A stretch of DNA of 64,000 nt. Source: Leucogyrophana mollusca (Eukaryota > Basidiomycota > Agaricomycetes > Boletales). The notes beneath the pieces were generated by a model. It ran no database searches. It was not told the origin of the DNA and worked only from the letters and a program-made list of their open reading frames with translations. The DNA lies in NCBI GenBank assembly GCA_021014945.1, contig MU266329.1, positions 248,001 to 312,000 of the forward strand, read 5' to 3'. The translations under genes and the position numbers were made by a program. How positions within the stretch are numbered: position 1 is the stretch's first letter; each line of letters starts with the position of its first letter. Positions 24,952 to 34,787 of this stretch are shown here, one piece after another.

Positions 24952-26948
24952 TCAGGAGAGCATCCGGAACGCACCATTTGTCAGGACCCTACCCGTCTCT
25001 CCTGTCTTCACCCACCTGTCCTCTTTTTCTTCCTCACCAAGGGGCACTCCCACAGGCGGCCCACGTACGAGTACTTCACCTACAGGGTCTCCGCCTGCTT
25101 CTACGGTACTGTCCTGTACACCGACAAGCTTCGCCTCCACGTTGACGCTGGGAGCTCCGACATGAGCAAGGGCGCTCCCGTCGGAAGGAAGGATTTGTAG
25201 GTCAAGCGCCTGGGTTGCGAAGAGTGGCCCCGATGCCGCTGTGTGCGTGTGGATGTTGATTACCGGGACAGAGAGCGCGATACGGATAGGTGTGAGCGTC
25301 GGGAGCTCAAGTGGACCTGCCGTTGCTATTAGGCGCTGTAGCACACCAAGACAGGATAAACATACCACCGCTGACGATGACGGTTTTCAATGTGCTAGCA
25401 AGCTCGCCAATGACCTTCGCGCGTGCGCCGTCGAAAACAGTTCGGTCCCATAGGCTGTCCTTCGTCACAAAGCCCTCTGTCAGTCCTGCAAACTTGTGGC
25501 GCCATGCGAGGGGATAGAACCAAGAAGACTTGGCGCGAGAGATGATATCGGACGTGAGCGCTTGGACGTGGCCGGGTTTGAGGAAAGCAACAGTCGGAGT
25601 GGGGATGGGAAGAGTGGTTGCGGATATAATGTCAGCGACGTCGTTTTTGCGTGCCTCTGATGCCCCAACGCGGTCAAAAAATGAAACATCACAGGCTGGG
25701 CGTGAATGGACGACATACCCGTAACGTGGAAGAGCTTGGTGGAGGGCAGAGTTGCGAAGCTTGTGCCGTCGTAGAGGGCAGTGTAAGCCACTGCGCGACC
25801 AAAGGGGGTGCTCAGGGAATGCGCCGATACGAGAGTGTCCAAAGAAGATAGACCGCTTGAAGGGGGGAATAGAGCCCGTATGGCCGTAACGCCAGCAGTG
25901 AAGTTCTCCGGCGACAGAGCCACACCTTGCAATTGGCCTGACGCTGACTCATAGTACGCCAAAGTGCTCGGGTTACTTGGGTCTGTGCAAGATACCTAAG
26001 CAACCAGCTTCCAAAATGACAGGTGTATGGGACTAACTTTGAGCAGTTACAGGAGCCGTTCGAGCAGCTTTTGCGCCGTTAGCTTCAATATCAGCCCAAC
26101 CGAGGATTTCGACTTCCGCCACGGCTTTGGGATGCACGTTACCGTCCGGCTGGCCTACCACGATGATCTTTGGGTGGCTCTCATGCTCATCGTAGATAAG
26201 TTCTAGAACATGCGGGAGGAAGCTCGCATCGGTTATGATGGCGGAAGGGGGGTGAGCTTCGAGGACACGGGAGAGAAGCACAGGTGATGTCAGCGTAATG
26301 GAGGTGATAGACGACGCAGAGAGTGCTAGGTCAGCGATGAGGAATTCTATGTATCAGTGGCCACAAAGGAGTCAATCAGCCGGGACAGTAATCAGTAGAT
26401 TGTGTGAGAAGGCGCACCGATACCGTCGTTTAAGACAAGTAAGACGCTGGAGTTCCCCGGTAGCAGCTGTGCGAGGCCAGCACCAACCGCCGCGGCGCGC
26501 TCTTTCAGCTGGGCATTAGTGATCTGAAGGTTGGTGTGTTCGATGAGTATGAGGACTAGGGTTGGAAAGCATGGAAATGGTGAGTGAGATATAACTGACC
26601 TTAGTCGACCACAGAGTCCGAGGGGACTCAAAGTCGGCCTTAAGAAAATCTGAGATGAGATGAACATCTTTGTCTGGCCTCAGAGGAAACTTGATGGGTA
26701 GTTAGTCAGACAGATTCTGATGTCTGAGCATGGTGACTCACCCTGCCCATAAGCCCTGTCCCATAGTTTCTGTACACAGCGCTCTCTCCAGGATTCCTCA
26801 CTCTTCCTGCCTCACTCTGTCGTCCAAGGAGAATGGGGTGCACAAGCGGCTGAGGTTTGTAGAGATTCTGAAGTAGAAATACGGAGACTGAGATGAGTCC
26901 AAGGAGGACCGTGAGGTCATCGGTTACAAGATACTCTGCTATGGCCAT
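24952..26948 (-). CDS. Membrane-anchored AMP-binding (acyl-CoA synthetase-like) protein, adenylation motifs degenerate
   Basis: The start at 26948 (MAIAEYLVTDDLTVLLGLIS) gives an N-terminal membrane segment, LTVLLGLISVSVFLLQNLY. It is followed by the acyl-CoA synthetase-like blocks NPGESAVYRNYGTGLMGRFP, ITNAQLKERAAAVGAGLAQ and LVLNDGIEFLIADLALS, and further by SPPSAIITD-like and WADIEANGAKAA segments. The usual P-loop (YTSGTTGxPKGV) reads LAYYESASGQLQGVALSPEN, so the lysine is a glutamine. The hinge region is EVLVRGPPVG, then RWVKTGETGRVLTNGAFRML, and translation stops at 24952. The C-terminal subdomain with the GR motif and the second catalytic lysine is therefore missing. Whether it is an active ligase is doubtful; it could be a structural or regulatory homologue. 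Exon joins around 26000 and 25370 are approximate. Confidence 0.75.
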
Positions 26949-27006
26949 GATGCTGGCTTGAGCTCGAGTTTCGGCGCTAAACGAGTAGGCTGGCCACATC
27001 CCACCG

Positions 27007-27027
27007 GCTATTAGCCGCGCTAATAGC
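27007..27027. repeat. Inverted repeat with 9-bp arms
   Basis: GCTATTAGC, CGC, GCTAATAGC: two perfect 9-bp arms around a 3-nt centre. It lies just upstream of the AMP-binding gene start (26948), within its probable 5' UTR or promoter. Confidence 0.85.
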
Positions 27028-27373
27028 GGCCGCGTAAGTGCGCTTGAAAGTTGGGCTGATCTGTCAGTGACTTTTCCGCAATAACTCTCACTTGGCACCG
27101 ACTCAGTACTCATCGATACTCATCAGCAGTGAATGCCTGCAACATTTGACGACTATGTGGACGGCGTGCATCATGGCGCATTATATCATACGCAGGATAC
27201 CCAGACATGGCCTCACGCTGCCGCTATAACTCGGTCGACCTCGGTGACCCCCTGGCCGACCCGGTATGCGTTCGTATAATGATGGCTTGTGATTGGGACG
27301 TGGATGTTTCTACTTCTCTTTAACTTGCAATTGGCTCGTGCGCCATGTCCGTGCGCAGAACAATATTTTAGAG

Positions 27374-27383
27374 GCACGTGACC
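27374..27383 (+). promoter_or_regulatory. GCACGTGACC element upstream of histone H1 gene 1
   Basis: The ten bases GCACGTGACC occur 147 bp before the ATG at 27521. The same ten bases occur 152 bp before the ATG of the second H1 gene. CACGTGAC is a classic bHLH (Cbf1/USF-type) site. Confidence 0.6.
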
Positions 27384-27520
27384 GAGGACCCCCTGACTGT
27401 CATTTATGTGGACTCCAACCCGGATATGTTCCCGTCCTGCCTTTCTCTCCTTCTCCCATCGTTCAGGATCATTAGTGCATCCACTCATCCGAAGCTACCT
27501 CCGATACCACCCCAGCCAAC

Positions 27521-28585
27521 ATGGTTGCGGCATCTACAACAAAGAACTCATCTGCGACAACCGCTGCATCGAAATCACCCACCCAGAACACCGAGCATGC
27601 TGCCACCATTAAATCACATCATGCCTCTCACCCGTCTTACGTCGACATGATCACAGTATGTCTCGTGCATTCCCTATCTCGCCTGTCGTGGATCGAACAC
27701 TCGCACTTGTACTGATGGGGTTGCCCCTGTCTATAGGAATGCATCACGACCAGTCCGGACGGTACTCGTAACGGAGTGTCGCGTCCCACACTCAAGAAGG
27801 TAGGAACCCAAGCTTTGATTCTCGCTACCTACAGACCTTAGATCATGTTGGCATTGTAGTTTGTGGAATCGAAGTATCATCTGCCGATGAACTCGTCTTC
27901 AGCCAGCCAGCTCAACAGAGCCATCACTCAAGGAGCCGAGAAGGGACACTTTATCCTTCCTAAAGGTGGGTTCATGTTCTTTGCTCGTCCTTGGCGGGCA
28001 GGGCTCGTTGAACATAACTCAGGTCCCTCGGGCAAGGTTAAGCTAGCGCCGAAAGGACACCATGAAACTACAAAGGAGGCAAGCTATCACCATTTCAACG
28101 CACTGGCGACTTGTGCTCATACTGTGCGAGTAGAATACCAAACCTGCCTCTAAGAGATCGGCGGGTGTGGGGGAACACGCTCCCGCAGCAAAGCCGGCTA
28201 CTCGCAAAGCCGCTCAGCCGAGGCCTGTAAAATCTAGCGCGGCCAAGCCAATTCGTACTACCACCAAAGCGACCACGAGCAACATCAAGAAGTACACGTC
28301 GTCCGCCAAGAAGGCGAAGACCATTGGCGGTGGTGGGAGGAAACTCACCGGTAAGAAGACAATGACCGCGAGGAGAGGCGCAGCGAAGGCGGTGAGATGA
28401 CGTTCTCCGCTGCAGATATCATGACTAATTCCTAGCTGTAGGCGGTCACTGGCGGAAGACCTGCCACCAGAAAGAAGAACCCAAGTGTGATGAGACGTGG
28501 CAAGAGGGGCGTCCCTATGAAGGTGAAGGACTATGCTGCTGCGCCGTCCAAAAAGAAGAAATCAGCCAAGCCAGCTGCGAAGTGA
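27521..28585 (+). CDS. Linker histone H1, copy 1
   Basis: This linker histone binds nucleosome entry/exit DNA. The N-terminal tail (MVAASTTKNSSATTAASKS) leads to a globular H15 winged-helix domain: HPSYVDMIT, an intron, ECITTSPDGTRNGVSRPTLK, KFVESKYHL, SASQLNRAITQGAEKGHFIL and PKGPSGKVKLAPK. The C-terminal tail is Lys/Ala/Pro-rich with PATRKAAQPRPVKSSAAKP, a TTKATTSNIKKYTSSAKKAK segment, and the end KSAKPAAK (stop 28583-28585). Five or more introns interrupt it, several in the tail. Compared with copy 2 the tail is less repetitive and has a GGGGRKLTGKKT segment and a TGGRPATRKKNPSVMRRGKR block. The two copies are tandem, same strand, 563 bp apart. Confidence 0.93.
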
Positions 28586-28996
28586 TTTTTGTCCAATGTC
28601 TACGTTCTATTATGGTCCTGTTGTCGATGTTGCACTCTGCCCTGCGATCATTCCACTCTTGCGGGCCACGTATGCATTGTCTCATTTCTTGTCTATCTCC
28701 TCCCTGATATCTGACTTGTATCTGAACTCGCCTTTTCGACTTCAAATTCTCGATCTATACTATGATTCACATAATGGTGACCGTCTACTCTGTGTTCAGT
28801 CGTGTAAATTGCTGTATCAGTACTATTATTATGGCTATGTAGCACTTGTGTTCTATTACTATCACCATTATATTATGGTGAGTGGGCGCTCGGTGAAGAT
28901 AACTCGGCGACTCAAACGCTGTGGTGGCTGTGTTGAATTTCTTATTGAAATAAGGTTCAGACGCGCCAAACGATCAACAAAGCGGGTGACACGCTT

Positions 28997-29006
28997 GCAC
29001 GTGACC
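28997..29006 (+). promoter_or_regulatory. GCACGTGACC element upstream of histone H1 gene 2
   Basis: Same ten bases as upstream of copy 1, here 152 bp before the ATG and 15 bp upstream of the TATA box. Confidence 0.6.
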
Positions 29007-29020
29007 CTACGCGTCGAAAG

Positions 29021-29028
29021 TATATAAG
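29021..29028 (+). promoter_or_regulatory. TATA box of histone H1 gene 2
   Basis: TATATAAG, 121 bp upstream of the ATG at 29149, with C/T-rich sequence between. This fits a strongly expressed fungal gene. Confidence 0.65.
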
Positions 29029-29148
29029 CGGAACGCCATCCAGTGAAGGCCCCCCTTCCCCACTTCCAACTTGCCTTTGCTCCGCCATCCGCCTCCGCTC
29101 GCATCTACCCTCAAGTCATTCAATCCGCTACTCGTTCAATTTTTAAAG

Positions 29149-30209
29149 ATGTCTTCCAACACCTCCGTTTCGCCTCCCCCTATTGAGACTCTTGTCGAGC
29201 CTTCCACCTCCAAAGCCACCAAGGCCAAGAAGTCGGCATCGAAGAAAGCTGTACCCAAGGCCTCATCCCATCCCTCTTGGAAAGAGATTATCAAGGTAGG
29301 CTACTATTGCGTGGATAATGGCCGAATCTTGATTCTCATTCGTACTGTGAATAGGAATGTATTGTCGCCAACAAGGAGGAGTCGCGAAGTGGCGTATCAC
29401 GCAGCACTATTAAGAAGGTAATTATTCCAGTAAAATATCGTATGAAAGCTAGCTCACTCGTTGAAAGTTTGCTGAAGAGACTTACCGCATTGATGTGTCT
29501 GGTACCAACCTCTACCAACTCAACCGCGCCATTACCTCTGGCGCCGAAGCAGGCATCTTCGCGCTCCCCAAGGGTCCTTCTGGAAAAGTCAAGCTTGCGC
29601 CCAAGACGAAGCCTGTCGTTGACAGTGCGAAGGAGGTACGCCGCTTTCTCCTGTCAATTTCTCCGACATTTATTAATTGGCAACGGAGCAGAACTCCAAA
29701 CCTGCAGTGGTTGCCAAAAAACCCGTGAAGAAGGCTGTGGTTGCCAAGAAGGCTGACCCTGCTCCCAAGAAAGCTACCACCGTAAAGAAGGCTGCAGCAG
29801 CAGCACCAAAGAAAGCTGCTACGGTTGCCGCGAAGAAAGTCACTTCCGCCGCAAAGAAGGCTGCCACGACATCAGTGAAGAAGGCGTCGGTAGTGAAGAA
29901 GACTCCCGCCGGCGCTTCAAGCAAGAAGCCGACCACCAAATCAGCAGCACCAACTAAGAAGGCTGCGAGCGCAAAGACAGCTGAGAAGAAGAAGGTGCGT
30001 ACGCTGATGCTTGGGTCTTTATGCGTGCTCATTGTTCGTCGGTGCATGCAGACTGCTGCTAAAGCAGCTGCCGTTAAAGCAAAGGCGAAGCCAGCATCAA
30101 AAGCCAAACCTGCATCGAGGTCAAAGAGGGTATGTGGATGAAACACTTGGATATAACGATACCATACTGATTTTCCAATTTCATTCTTTACTTCTAGCTT
30201 GCCGCTTGA
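29149..30209 (+). CDS. Linker histone H1, copy 2
   Basis: It starts MSSNTSVSPPPIETLVEPST. The H15 globular domain reads HPSWKEIIK, intron, ECIVANKEESRSGVSRSTIK, intron, KFAEETYRIDVSGTNLYQLN, then RAITSGAEAGIFALPKGPSG and KVKLAPKTK. The C-terminal tail is the classic Lys/Ala/Pro type with repeated AAKK and PKKA units, for example KKATTVKKAAAAAPKKAAT, and two late introns. It ends SRSKRLAA at 30207-30209. The globular domain is clearly homologous to copy 1 but diverged, so the pair is old or relaxed, not a fresh duplication. Intron positions inside the globular domain appear the same in both copies, which supports tandem duplication. Confidence 0.95.
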
Positions 30210-30509
30210 TTACTGTTCGTCCTTGTGTCTCTTGTACAATATGCGCTCCACTAGATATCTCTCGCGCGTCTTTCATTTCTCTCCCGGTGCGATAGCAATG
30301 GTGCTTGTATTTGTCTCTCAAGTTGGCGTACCTACCTTATCCTGTGTACCTTTATTTCTACTTAACATTATTCATTTGCTTGGTGAGGACTTGAAGCTCA
30401 GGACTTAATTTGAACTTCCAATGAATACGTTCAGCAAGTGTTTGAGTATGATGGATAGTGGTGTGTATAGGGGGTATATCCTTATGTAGTACATTCAAAT
30501 TGCAGGCGG
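30210..30509. other. Convergent 3' interval between H1 copy 2 and the DUF6535 gene
   Basis: 300 bp without a coding block; it should contain the two opposing polyadenylation regions. Confidence 0.5.
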
Positions 30510-33500
30510 TCATGAGTTGCGTATGAGCACCACCAAGTTCTCCACTAAATGAACCAGCGAAGGTGTTGCGTTCTCCTGCCTCAAAACCCGCAGAACATGC
30601 TCGGCGTGCACAGCGACAGCTTTCCAAGGGGTTCCATGGATGCTTTCCCGCTGCCGCCACCGCCACATAGTGCACGTAATGAGAGGTCTTATCGCCTGAT
30701 GTGAATCGTCCCTACGCCGATCTGCTGCATATAAGAACGCCCAAGCCATCACAATAAGGCTGTCGCAGTAGTCACGGCCGACGACATTGGCGAGGAGATC
30801 TAATTCCCCTGTCTGGGGATTGACGAACAACGCCAAGACGTAGAGCGACAAATGACCCTTGTGTTGTTGGGACAAGGTGTTGTCGTCCCGGAGTTCTTTT
30901 GCTACTGCAAGACACCGCTCAAAATGACCGTCGTTGCACAGGTGCGTTTCCCAGATATCGTTTTGTGCGAGAGCGAATACGATTTGGACATAGCACAAGT
31001 CCCGGTGATAGTAGAGGAACCTGTCGGGCGAGAGCGGTGCTTGTCGATAGCCTGGGGGATCGATGGTAAGGAGAGCAGCACGCCAAAGGGCTGAGGAGAA
31101 GTCGTCCAGCAGACGTGCTCGTGTAGCTTCGCCTTGAGGATTTGCTAGCTCGTTTCTAATGGCGCAAGCTGCCTTGAGAGCAGCGTGGCGAACCCGAAGA
31201 GGCATGCCTGAACCCGACGCAGCAATTATTGCGCCGATGTACCCTGTTATCCTCGCGCATTTATCGAGGCCGCGTATGTTGCTCAGCGTCAGAAGAGCGT
31301 CCCCGATTGCCACATAATCATTCTCTTTGCATTGATAAATGAGGAAATCCACAAGCCAGTGGAAGTCCGCCTCATCTTCCTTTGGATCATCCCAGGTCAT
31401 CCACTCTATGAACCCTTCGCTTGTTGGATAGGGGTGGATGCGACGAGTAATGATGTTGAGTCGGAGACGAAGGGCATTGCGGGCGTCCCTGCAGAGCATG
31501 AAACGAGCGACGGGGTGTAAAGTGGCGCCATGAAGGGCTTTTTGCACCAAGGTTTTAGAGAACTGCATAGCCCATACAGGGATACCACGATTGTCGAAGA
31601 TAACACGAAATTTCTCCACGTCCACTAGGAATGCAAGTGGATAAAGGAGTTTCAACGCATTCACAGTCGGGTCAGTCGGGTCCAGATTGAGTCTTTGGCG
31701 TATGACGTCCTTAGACAGACGGTCTCGTAGACCTTCCAAGGCTAGATCGAGCAGAGTCTCGACGGCTGGACTGAGAATAATACATTGACTCTGGTGTCAC
31801 CCAAGAGCAACACCGCTCACTTACCTCTTATCAAGCTTCACCAACTCATTCGGGCCCACTCGGGAACCCATGAGGAGGCAAGTAGCCAGAAGACAATTGG
31901 CTAAGGTATTTTGAGGAAGGAGTGGCCGCGCCAGCAGCCTGGTGATCATGTCGGAGGCTGCTTCTGCGAGTCGGTACGAACGCCGCGGATCATTTAGGAA
32001 ATGGGGGATAAGATGGGACATCCACATAAGTTGACCGTCAGGGATATCTTCCATCGGTGGCTCAACCCCCCCAAAGCCAGGTTCTATAATGCTTGATATC
32101 ATCCGATAGATATAGTCAAGGTCTGGGTCGAAAGGAACTCCAGGACACCTTGACTCACGGCCCAGACGAGCGACCGCTACTAGGCGACTTCTGTGGGGAT
32201 GCCCGTCGAATAACCTGCATAACAGATCCCATTGGAACCATAACCTCTCAAGATAGAGGTGGATCAGGGCCTTTCCGCATGCGAGCGCGCGATCTCGCGC
32301 GAACGGAATGAGGCTGAGTTGATCGTACTTTGTGCCGTCATAGCATCCCAAAAACGTATCACATAATTGAAGCAAGATGGTTGTCACGTCAAACTCCAGT
32401 GGCCATTCTACTTCTGGTACAATTTGGGCAGCGGCTGTGATGACATTGGGGTCGGTGGATGTCTCGATGAGCCATTGTACGGACTGCGCATCCCGAGGAT
32501 CGGCGGGGATGTGTGAGATGGTGAGCGCAGGCACGGTGAGAACCGATGTTTGCGTTGTCGCGACTATCGGGATTGCTCCGGTAAATCCTCCGACAACAGG
32601 AGGAGTCTGAGTAAAAAAGGGTGAACGGTGATAGGACGTGGAGATCGTGGTGGACCATGCTTTCAGGATATTGGCTACTGCGATAGGGAGAACTTCCAGA
32701 TAGTGACGAATGGTGGTCACAAGGGTTCGGTATCGACGTCGCAAGATCAGACGGCCTTTGACAAGGCTTTTTCCGAAGATTCGAAGGATATTGGATGCCG
32801 GAGTCTGAAAAGGACAGTCACGAGACATCAACGAGGATGCGACGATGGCGATGTAGAAGGTAAGGCCAAAAACAATCGTCGCAACGATGATACTAGCGAC
32901 GGCTGGTTCTTGAGTCCAAACATTTGCAGCGAGGGCAATTCCAAATAAAAGCAAAGAAATCTGGAGGAGGACGGGGAGTGCTTCCAGGACGGCATCAAAA
33001 TGCCATGTCCGGAGTCCACTCAGCTTCTCTTGCCTTCGCCTACCACGCTCATCAATTGGTCCACGTCCGAGTCGATTGAAGTGACCCAGCCATTGTTTTC
33101 CAAGCATTGCACCCAGTGCGGCGAGAAGACTAATGGAAAGACTGGCGTAGACGAGGATTTGTACCCAGATGACAGTCGGGCTTGGGCCAGTCCATACTGG
33201 CAGGTCGAGACTCTGACCAGCAAAGGTGTTGTTGTCTATGGTATGAACCAACAGTTTCAAAAGGGCGTTGGATGTATCGTTAGGATCAGGACTGAGGCTT
33301 GGTTGCATAGCGATTATAAAAGATGTGCAGACTGCGGAGAAGAGACCGGACTACAACAAGAAATGTTAGCGCTTCAAGAAATCTGCCTGGAAGGTACCTC
33401 ACGAATATCAATACAATATCCACGTCGCTTTTATATTTATCGAGGAATTCGGTATCATATTCTGCGGCTTCGCGCTTATATGTTTCCCAAAAGCGTGTCC

Positions 33501-33874
33501 GGGCGTCTTTGCTAGCTCGCTGGGTGGTAGCTGGCCCCTGACAACCTTCAAGAATATGCTCGAGTGTCTGATATCTGGCTGCCAGCATAAGCACGAATGG
33601 GTAATATGTGTTAACGATACTCACGTCTCGAATCGCCTTGCGTCTTCGAATCCATCGCGGATATCAGCATCACGCAGGACAGCCGCAGGCATTAGAGAAT
33701 GTGGACGCGTTCTGCGATAGCGGGAACCTGGGGGAGGGTTTGGGACGCAATATAATATGGCTAGAATGTTACTGTACCGATGGGAAGCATTTAACGCAGC
33801 CATGAGCGCCAAATAACCATTTACCCTGGCCTGCTAGGAGGCGGTTCAGGAAGTCTATCAACGTCTATTTGCAT
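30510..33874 (-). CDS. DUF6535-domain transmembrane protein
   Basis: This belongs to a family of large membrane proteins expanded in Agaricomycetes, function unknown. The conserved N-terminal region reads RFWETYKREAAEYDTEFLDK, then KYKSDVDIVLIF, intron, GLFSAVCTSFIIAMQPSLSP and NALLKLLVHTIDNNTFAGQS. At least four hydrophobic segments follow: VIWVQILVYASLSISLLAAL, ALPVLLQISLLLFGIALAAN and SIIVATIVFGLTFYIAIVA are the clearest, the first set just before GKQWLGHFNRLGRG. The remaining ~800 residues are soluble and helical (ARM-like in appearance) and end at 30510 with ENLVVLIRNS. The start at 33874 (MQIDVDRLPEPPPSRP) comes from an inferred first exon; more 5' exons are possible. Confidence 0.78.
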
Positions 33875-34787
33875 TGCTGCTGACGTAGTCTGCCGTACGA
33901 AGGCTGTAGATCAGTCGGGCGGTTCTTTTCGCACAGAACATAAGCGGAAAACTCACCCGCTTGGCAAGTTCGAGTCGATCAACGGAGGGGATCCAGTGTA
34001 TGGCCCGTGGAGGGGAGGCAAAGGGTGAGCACTTCAACAGCGTTGAGAGGACGACCCTTCAATGTGAAACCACGTATTCCTATGGATTTCCAGAACATAA
34101 GTGCGCGTGACTACAACTCCCAGGACCGCCCCTTGAGTTGACAGTACATACAGACATTGCATTGCGAGCTGTGCGAAAATACGGTACCAATCTGGGGATT
34201 GTGGGGATTATCATGACGATGGTAGGGTTCATGCAAAATTTTTGAATTCAGTGATGTGACAACCCAGCTGCAGTTGGAGCACTCTGCGGTACCTAGCTCC
34301 GGCGGTGGTCAGCTGATCAGGGTAGCATACACAGCAAACGGGGGTTGCTACTCGCCATCCTCGGCGATAACGACCCGACGCAGCCCTTTAGAGTATGCAC
34401 CTGCAGCCCATCAAGATTCCAAGGCCATCAGAGTGAAGCCCACTGCTACAAAGACGAAGGGCATGTGGACAACTAGTTTCACTGGCTCCAATTTTCAGAT
34501 ATGGAAAATTTCGGGAGGATGACAACTTGCTGTGTTGTGACTATTGTCTGGGTAGTCTGGGAGTGCGTGGCAGGCCACGGTAGGGCCAAACTGAAAGCCT
34601 CCGGGAAAGTAGGCTACAACCGCCTTGAGATTGAGGTAGTGCCGCTGGACTGAGGCAAAGTTAGTATTGCACTTGTTTCAGTGTAATGTTGATGTGGCTT
34701 CAATGTACGTAATGTGTCCATTGGTTTCCATACAGAAATACAGTTCCAAACTTTGGAGCCTTGAAGTCCAAGTCTAGGCGAGGACCA
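33875..34787. other. Intergenic region, no supported gene
   Basis: About 0.9 kb between the DUF6535 gene and the stop of the GH31 gene. An 88-codon plus-strand ORF (34256-34522) has no recognisable features. Minus-strand sequence at 33960-34030 is open (SPFASPPRAIHWIPSVDRLE) and could be a further 5' exon of the DUF6535 gene, since it ends at a good donor site. Confidence 0.4.

Larger units (their letters stand above)
26949..27520. promoter_or_regulatory. Divergent promoter region (AMP-binding gene / histone H1)
   Basis: This 572-bp interval separates two divergent starts. It holds a 9-bp inverted repeat with a 3-nt loop (27007-27027) and GCACGTGACC at 27374-27383, 147 bp upstream of the first histone H1 ATG. 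No protein-coding block is seen. Confidence 0.5.
28586..29148. promoter_or_regulatory. Region between the two H1 genes
   Basis: 3' flank of H1 copy 1 and promoter of copy 2. Elements seen are GCACGTGACC at 28997-29006, a TATA box at 29021-29028 and a C/T-rich stretch after it (about 29050-29100) that should surround the transcription start. Nothing coding is supported. Confidence 0.6.

Noticed and set aside
29673..30146. 157-codon ORF antisense to histone H1 copy 2, rich in Ala/Phe/Val
   Set aside because: It is the mirror of the Lys/Ala-rich H1 tail (AAG/GCC codons read backward as CTT/GGC). No independent evidence.
31821..33308. Treating the long membrane ORF as a complete gene
   Set aside because: Conserved DUF6535 residues continue upstream (RFWETYKREAAEYDTEF) and downstream across introns, so this is only the largest exon.
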